From assembly GCA_002633005.1 (NCBI GenBank), contig NMRA01000186.1:527887-591886 (forward strand): a stretch of DNA of 64,000 nt. Reading direction: 5' to 3'. Source of the stretch: Phoronis australis. Taxonomy: Eukaryota > Phoronida > Phoronidae. Position 1 is the first letter of the stretch. Each line of letters opens with the position of its first letter. The notes below the pieces were generated by a model. The model was not told where the DNA came from and did no database searches. It saw only the letters and a list, made by a program, of their open reading frames with translations. Below are positions 60,201 to 64,000 of the stretch, piece after piece. The translations under genes were made by a program, and so were the position numbers.

Positions 60201-63200
60201 GTACTTGGGTATTCTTAAGCATCCTTCAGGCATTTTGTTTCATTCATAAAAAACGACAAAATAAAATTTTACTTGTCTGCCATGTTGGGTCCTAAATTTT
60301 GTTGGTGAGATTTTTCCAAACTTCCGGTAGGACTTCATTTCCATTGTTATAAGGAACATCCAGATATTTTTTGACTGATTCAGGATATTGTCCGACTTCC
60401 ACCGTGGCCAGACTAGAATGAGGAGATTATGTAAACTTTAAAGGGACGTTCTCATTTTTATTGCCCGATATTTGTTGGATGGGACAGACTTTTTGAAGCT
60501 ATTAGCCTTAACCAGATTCGAGCTATAAAACCATAAGATATTTGGGATTTCATTAAAAATCGCCAATTATTGCCGTTGCTTATAGTCAATGCTGCTGGCT
60601 TACCCATTTAACTGTGTTTAGAGTCTTTTGCCATTTATAGAGTTAGATTTAGATCAGCCAGCAGTGTGGTCTGAAATATTCTAAATTCAAATACGTGCTT
60701 GGGCATTTCAGTCTCAGAAAATTTTCTCACTGATAGTGTCAATTCCTTAATCATGATTTAACTTGCCAGATGATCGTTGCTAAATGAGTCGGCATGTGAG
60801 TTGAGGTTGCTCTTGCCAGTTTGCAACTATGTTTTCATACCCTGGTATGCTGTAAAATGGAAGAAGTTTAGACTAAGTCAAAATGGCTTCTCATGGTATC
60901 ATGTTACCATATCATTCCTTTCCATGACAGCATATCTATAGTTACGTCAATTTTAAAAAATGCTGTATACCGTTCAGGTGACTGTGAACTTAATTTTTCA
61001 GGATTGCCAATCAAATGCCGACCAAAGCCAGAAGTTCGAGCAGGTGTGTATGTTAACCGGCTGAAAGGTTTTCTTCCTTCGTCTACAAGGCGCCATAGCA
61101 TATTCCTCTCAGCTCCTGAATCGTCCATGAATACTGGCAACTCGCTGAAAACGTCTGACTTAACCACTACAGATTGGACAGTTGACAGTAATGCTAGTCT
61201 GACTAGTGTTCCGGAAACTTGTCAATCGGATTCATTCATCCCCAATATTCCGGCTTCAGTACACTTCAACAGTCTTCCTTGTGACATTCCAAATGGCTCT
61301 GAGAGCAATAACTCCTTTTATGCTTCTGTTTCCCAATCTTCTGACTCGTTTTACACTGAGAATGGCTTCGATGGTGTTTTTACAAGGCGTGAATGTGATG
61401 TCAAGATGTTGCAAAAAGAACTTGAAAGGGAACGTGAAAAAAGCAATCAATTGGAGAAAACTGTGTCCATGATTCCTGAACTGCGTGTAATGATGCAGAG
61501 AATGCATCAAGATAACTGGGCATTAAAGAAAGACGTAGAGAACTTACATAAGCAGCTGACTGTTGTTGCTAAGCAACGCGATGAGGCAGAGCTCGCTCTT
61601 CAGGCAGCCAGGGGTAAACAGGATGTAACAGACCGTAGACGGGCCGTACAGGAGTACAGAGATGAGACAAACTTTGGACGGTCAGTCTCAACTGTTGATG
61701 CTGATGATTTTGTGATCTGTTTTGAAGAGAATAACTTGAATGGCGATGACCAGGAGGGGTCTACAGCAGCCATGTTGAGCAAAAGTGGAGGTTATGAGCA
61801 GCAGCAGGATAAGTGTGATACAGCTGAATTTAGGAATAATATGATGACGTCGTCACTGCCGGCTAAACTTAACAGGGACAGATCCAATACGCATACAATG
61901 AAAACAGCAGCAAAAAAATTTTATGAGGTCGGTGGTAAAGTCTGCACTGATAGGAGTCAGAGCGATAATCCAAGGGTAAAAGCTACATGTAAGAGTGATG
62001 GCTGCTCAGACATGAGGGGTATGCCATCAGGCCAGACCGAAGTCAAATATGAAGATGCCACTCCACTAAAGGTCGGGCCTGGTCAGTCAAAGCACTACCC
62101 AGAATCAGATTTTACACCATTATTGAAGAGAAGAAGCTTGCCGATGTCATCAAGTTCAAGTTCGTCTGCTGCCGTTTACCGTGCTATGTTGAACAGTTTT
62201 AAGGACACTCCTGAAGAAGTATTGGAGAAGTTAGGGCTATCTCTCACAGTAGAGTTATCTGCCTTTCAACAGGGGCCACCTGTGTTTGTAGCCGACAGGA
62301 CAGGGAGAGAGTGGATTCTGGGTGTGTATTGTCTTCTTACAATTAACCTGTTAACTAACAAGTGACAAATACTAGTTTTCACTATGTTCACAGTACTAAG
62401 TTCAGAACAGAGAAAAGTCCCAAGTCTCCAAAGCGAGTACCAAAGTTAGACAATAGTTCCCCAGAGATTCGTGATGACTTTCAAACTTTGAATACGTCCT
62501 GTCATGGGAAGAACAATTTTGAAATCCGATTTTTAAGTAAAAAGTCCAATTCGGTTTTTGTTTTTTTCGATAGCAACTTGACGATACTGTTTATACTCGC
62601 AGCCTTTTCTCTTGGATGGGGGAACATTTTTTCCGTCATCTTTTCACTTTAAGCGTTGCTGATGTAGTTATGCTATATACATGTGGATTTGGTTCCAGGT
62701 AAAGACTTTGTTCTTGATCAGCTGGCAGCAGGCAATATAAAGAAGGATCGGCAGACTGGCATATGCTCCCTTTCTCTTGGTATATGTCACAAGAGCCATC
62801 CACTTGACCTGAAGGTAAGGTTTGTACCATACAATGGCTATGCCCTTGTGTATTTAGCTGGCTGCGTTTTCTCACAGAAATAATAGTTGGACGCTGTCCA
62901 GTTTATTTTTGAAAAGCCCTGTATCTCTCTGGTGGGTTACAGTCGTACTCCTGAAATTTGTACCAAGGTGTCACTAAGCTTGTCTCACTTGTCAAAATTT
63001 CTTAGTAATGTGCTGCGGAATGACCTGTCTAGATAATTGCCAATTACACTAAAATCTCATCTGTTTCGGAAAAAAATATTGAAAATTAATCTTTTTTCAT
63101 TTTTCAAAACAATTCTAACATTGCTTTGAATGCCCACAGTTTATCAAAACATTGTCTGATGTTATCTTATTGTGGTATAGAACTAAATGAATAGATATCG

Positions 63201-63945
63201 TTTATTTGGTGTGTATGAAAAAATGTCATTCCTCTCTTCTGCCATGCTGTGACCTCGATTTGGTGAGATTTTACCTTACGTCTTTTGATATAAACTAGAA
63301 ATCAAAGTTGTGCGTTAAAATGAATGTAACAAAAAGTTTGCTTGAAATCGAATTGGCAGAAAAGTCTAATAGCCATCGGTTGAAGCTTGATTTCACAGTT
63401 ACTCGCCGTGCGCTTGTCTATACTCATGAATTGTGATAACTCAGTTTGCAGCTTGCATTGGTTTGTGTCACACACTCCCCTAAGACACAATGTGGTGAAC
63501 AAGTAACACTTTCTTTTCTCAACTGAGAAGTGCCAAAGTTACGTTTTACCAAGTTCAAGTTTTGTGATGTAGCTCAATTCACTATTGAACAGTTAATGTT
63601 TTGAAAAATATAGTGAACGCACATTTCCAGCTGTTACAAAGTTTTGAGAACGAAAAAGATGATTATTGCAATTGATTTTTCTGCAATTATTTTGATCTTA
63701 TCACACAGAGTAGTTATTTGTGCCAAAAATCAAAACATCCACTGTTCACTGCAGACGTGTTGTTACAGATTATCTTCAGAGCATCGACAGACCTCAGTTC
63801 ATCCAGTTCTGACATTCATCTACCAGCACTGCGCCAGTTCCCTACAGAGTACGACACTCTACTTCAGCTAGTAACTCACCCCAACATTATGAGAATATGT
63901 CATTATTATCATGGCACTGTGGGCTCACTTCAACAGTTGTTAAAG
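51166..63945 (+). CDS. Ankyrin-repeat, coiled-coil, protein-kinase-like protein (5' part)
   Basis: Exons 51166-51251, 58140-58322, 59739-59944, 61002-62321, 62699-62814, 63769-63945 join in phase and give 696 residues; the gene continues past the right edge. Residues 1-155 hold about five ankyrin repeats (e.g. ALYFAACYGHVEICQLLLDN, TCLHVAAYRGYLELTRKLV). Residues 291-365 are a charged heptad-rich coiled coil. A Ser-rich linker follows, then from about 600 a kinase-like N-lobe: FVLDQLAAGN, LDLKIIF (matching the VAIK lysine) and EYDTLLQLVTHPNI (matching the helix C-to-strand 4 region). The glycine-rich loop is poor, so nucleotide binding is uncertain. Ankyrin repeats bind partners and coiled coils oligomerise, suggesting a scaffold kinase or pseudokinase in the cytoplasm (inference). 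I recognise no named orthologue. Confidence 0.83.
52130..54120 (+). repeat. Satellite block D, interrupted by N1 copy 3
   Basis: Cores at 52355, then (after the insertion) 53074, 53218, 53363, 53525, 53775, 53931 and 54067. The same three monomer kinds alternate as in block B; one monomer between 53525 and 53775 is shortened. Begins with ccgtccgtccgtc and tgctgtatctccaaaaccc. Confidence 0.85.
52393..52942 (-). mobile_element. Family N1, copy 3, inserted into satellite monomer
   Basis: Reverse of the 16873 and 32047 copies (gttgctcccaacttgttcg ... gactgattaactccgttc ... aaaatcacccaactacaac ... acgacagaacgctgt). The satellite text 'ttttactgttttcg' before it resumes as 'tttttgccatctgctccc' after it. 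Confidence 0.82.
58140..58322 (+). CDS. Ankyrin/kinase-like gene, exon 2
   Basis: Acceptor TTTGCAG, donor GTAAGT. Two ankyrin repeats: GSALYFAACYGHVEICQLLL and STALHAVCDRGHGQVLNLLL. Confidence 0.88.
59739..59944 (+). CDS. Ankyrin/kinase-like gene, exon 3
   Basis: Acceptor AATTCAG, donor GTGAGT. One canonical repeat (GDTCLHVAAYRGYLELTRKL) and a C-capping repeat with GKTAQEEADARGHLQVAKYL. Confidence 0.88.
61002..62321 (+). CDS. Ankyrin/kinase-like gene, exon 4 (large): linker and coiled coil
   Basis: Acceptor TTTTCAG, donor GTGTGT, 1320 bp open throughout. Ser/Thr-rich start, coiled coil from DVKMLQKELERERE to about LQAARGKQ, a low-complexity stretch with SSSSSSSAA, then GREWILG leading into the kinase-like part. 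The in-frame ATG at 60893 belongs to intron sequence. Confidence 0.85.
62699..62814 (+). CDS. Ankyrin/kinase-like gene, exon 5: kinase strands 1-3
   Basis: Acceptor TTCCAG, donor GTAAGG. Codes KDFVLDQLAAGNIKKDRQTG and ends in PLDLK at a phase-0 splice. Only one Gly sits where GxGxxG is expected. Confidence 0.8.
63769..63945 (+). CDS. Ankyrin/kinase-like gene, exon 6: helix C region
   Basis: Acceptor TTACAG, donor GTATTT, phase 0 at both ends, 59 codons. IIF follows the Lys of LDLK; FPTEYDTLLQLVTHPNIMRI fits the Glu-bearing helix C and the HPNI turn of protein kinases. The catalytic loop would be in later exons outside the window. Confidence 0.8.
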
Positions 63946-64000
63946 GTATTTTCTTATTGCCTCAACAGAGGGCAGTGCAGTGTTTCTGTAATGTCCGATA

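Noticed and set aside
60893-61001. ATG at 60893 as the start of a separate 490-residue gene
   Set aside because: An acceptor at 61001 with matching phase joins this exon to the ankyrin exons; the first 36 residues would be intron.
62362-62652. 96-residue ORF with a hydrophobic end, between exons 4 and 5
   Set aside because: Lies wholly in the 377-bp intron, whose donor and acceptor keep the kinase-like frame.

Overview
This window is AT-rich animal nuclear DNA (apart from a run of 88 N and three isolated N's). It has multi-exon genes with GT-AG introns from a few hundred bases to about 7 kb, animal-type domain architectures, and many dispersed non-autonomous transposons, minisatellites and one satellite family. 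The gene content (a SEA/EGF membrane mucin, a ceramide kinase-like gene, an ankyrin/coiled-coil/kinase-like gene) and the repeats fit an invertebrate metazoan. A marine deuterostome such as a cephalochordate or hemichordate is my best guess, but the sequence alone does not prove it.

Layout. (1) 1108-5931, plus strand: the 3' six coding exons of a Thr-rich, SEA- and EGF-containing single-pass membrane protein; its 5' end is not visible. (2) 8648-26423, minus strand: a ceramide kinase/CERKL-family gene. Ten coding exons can be joined in phase; at least one more is missing at an 88-N assembly gap (10717-10804), next to a 108-bp tandem duplication of an exon edge. Its introns hold five minisatellites, a 500-bp hAT-type MITE with exact 8-bp target duplications, a tRNA-like fold-back repeat, a TTAA-flanked inverted-repeat element and the first satellite block. 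Genes 1 and 2 are convergent. (3) 26424-51165: no convincing host exon. This stretch holds an LTR-retroelement tail with a MITE nested in it, several MITE families, a decayed Penelope-like retroelement (GIY-YIG endonuclease remnant on the minus strand), a tRNA-derived repeat and a large satellite block. (4) 51166-63945, plus strand: the first six coding exons of an ankyrin-repeat, coiled-coil, protein-kinase-like gene that runs off the right edge. Its first 6.9-kb intron carries a second satellite array interrupted by a transposon.

Exon boundaries were set by hand. I required an AG acceptor, a GT (once GC) donor and matching codon phase at each junction, so the models are internally consistent. 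They are not backed by transcripts. The three genes show no obvious functional link. The most unusual structures are a three-monomer higher-order satellite (about 149-bp monomers, about 445-bp repeat) marked by a CCTAGTGG core, the Penelope relic followed by a degenerate hammerhead-like sequence, and the CERK/CERKL mosaic of sequence motifs.
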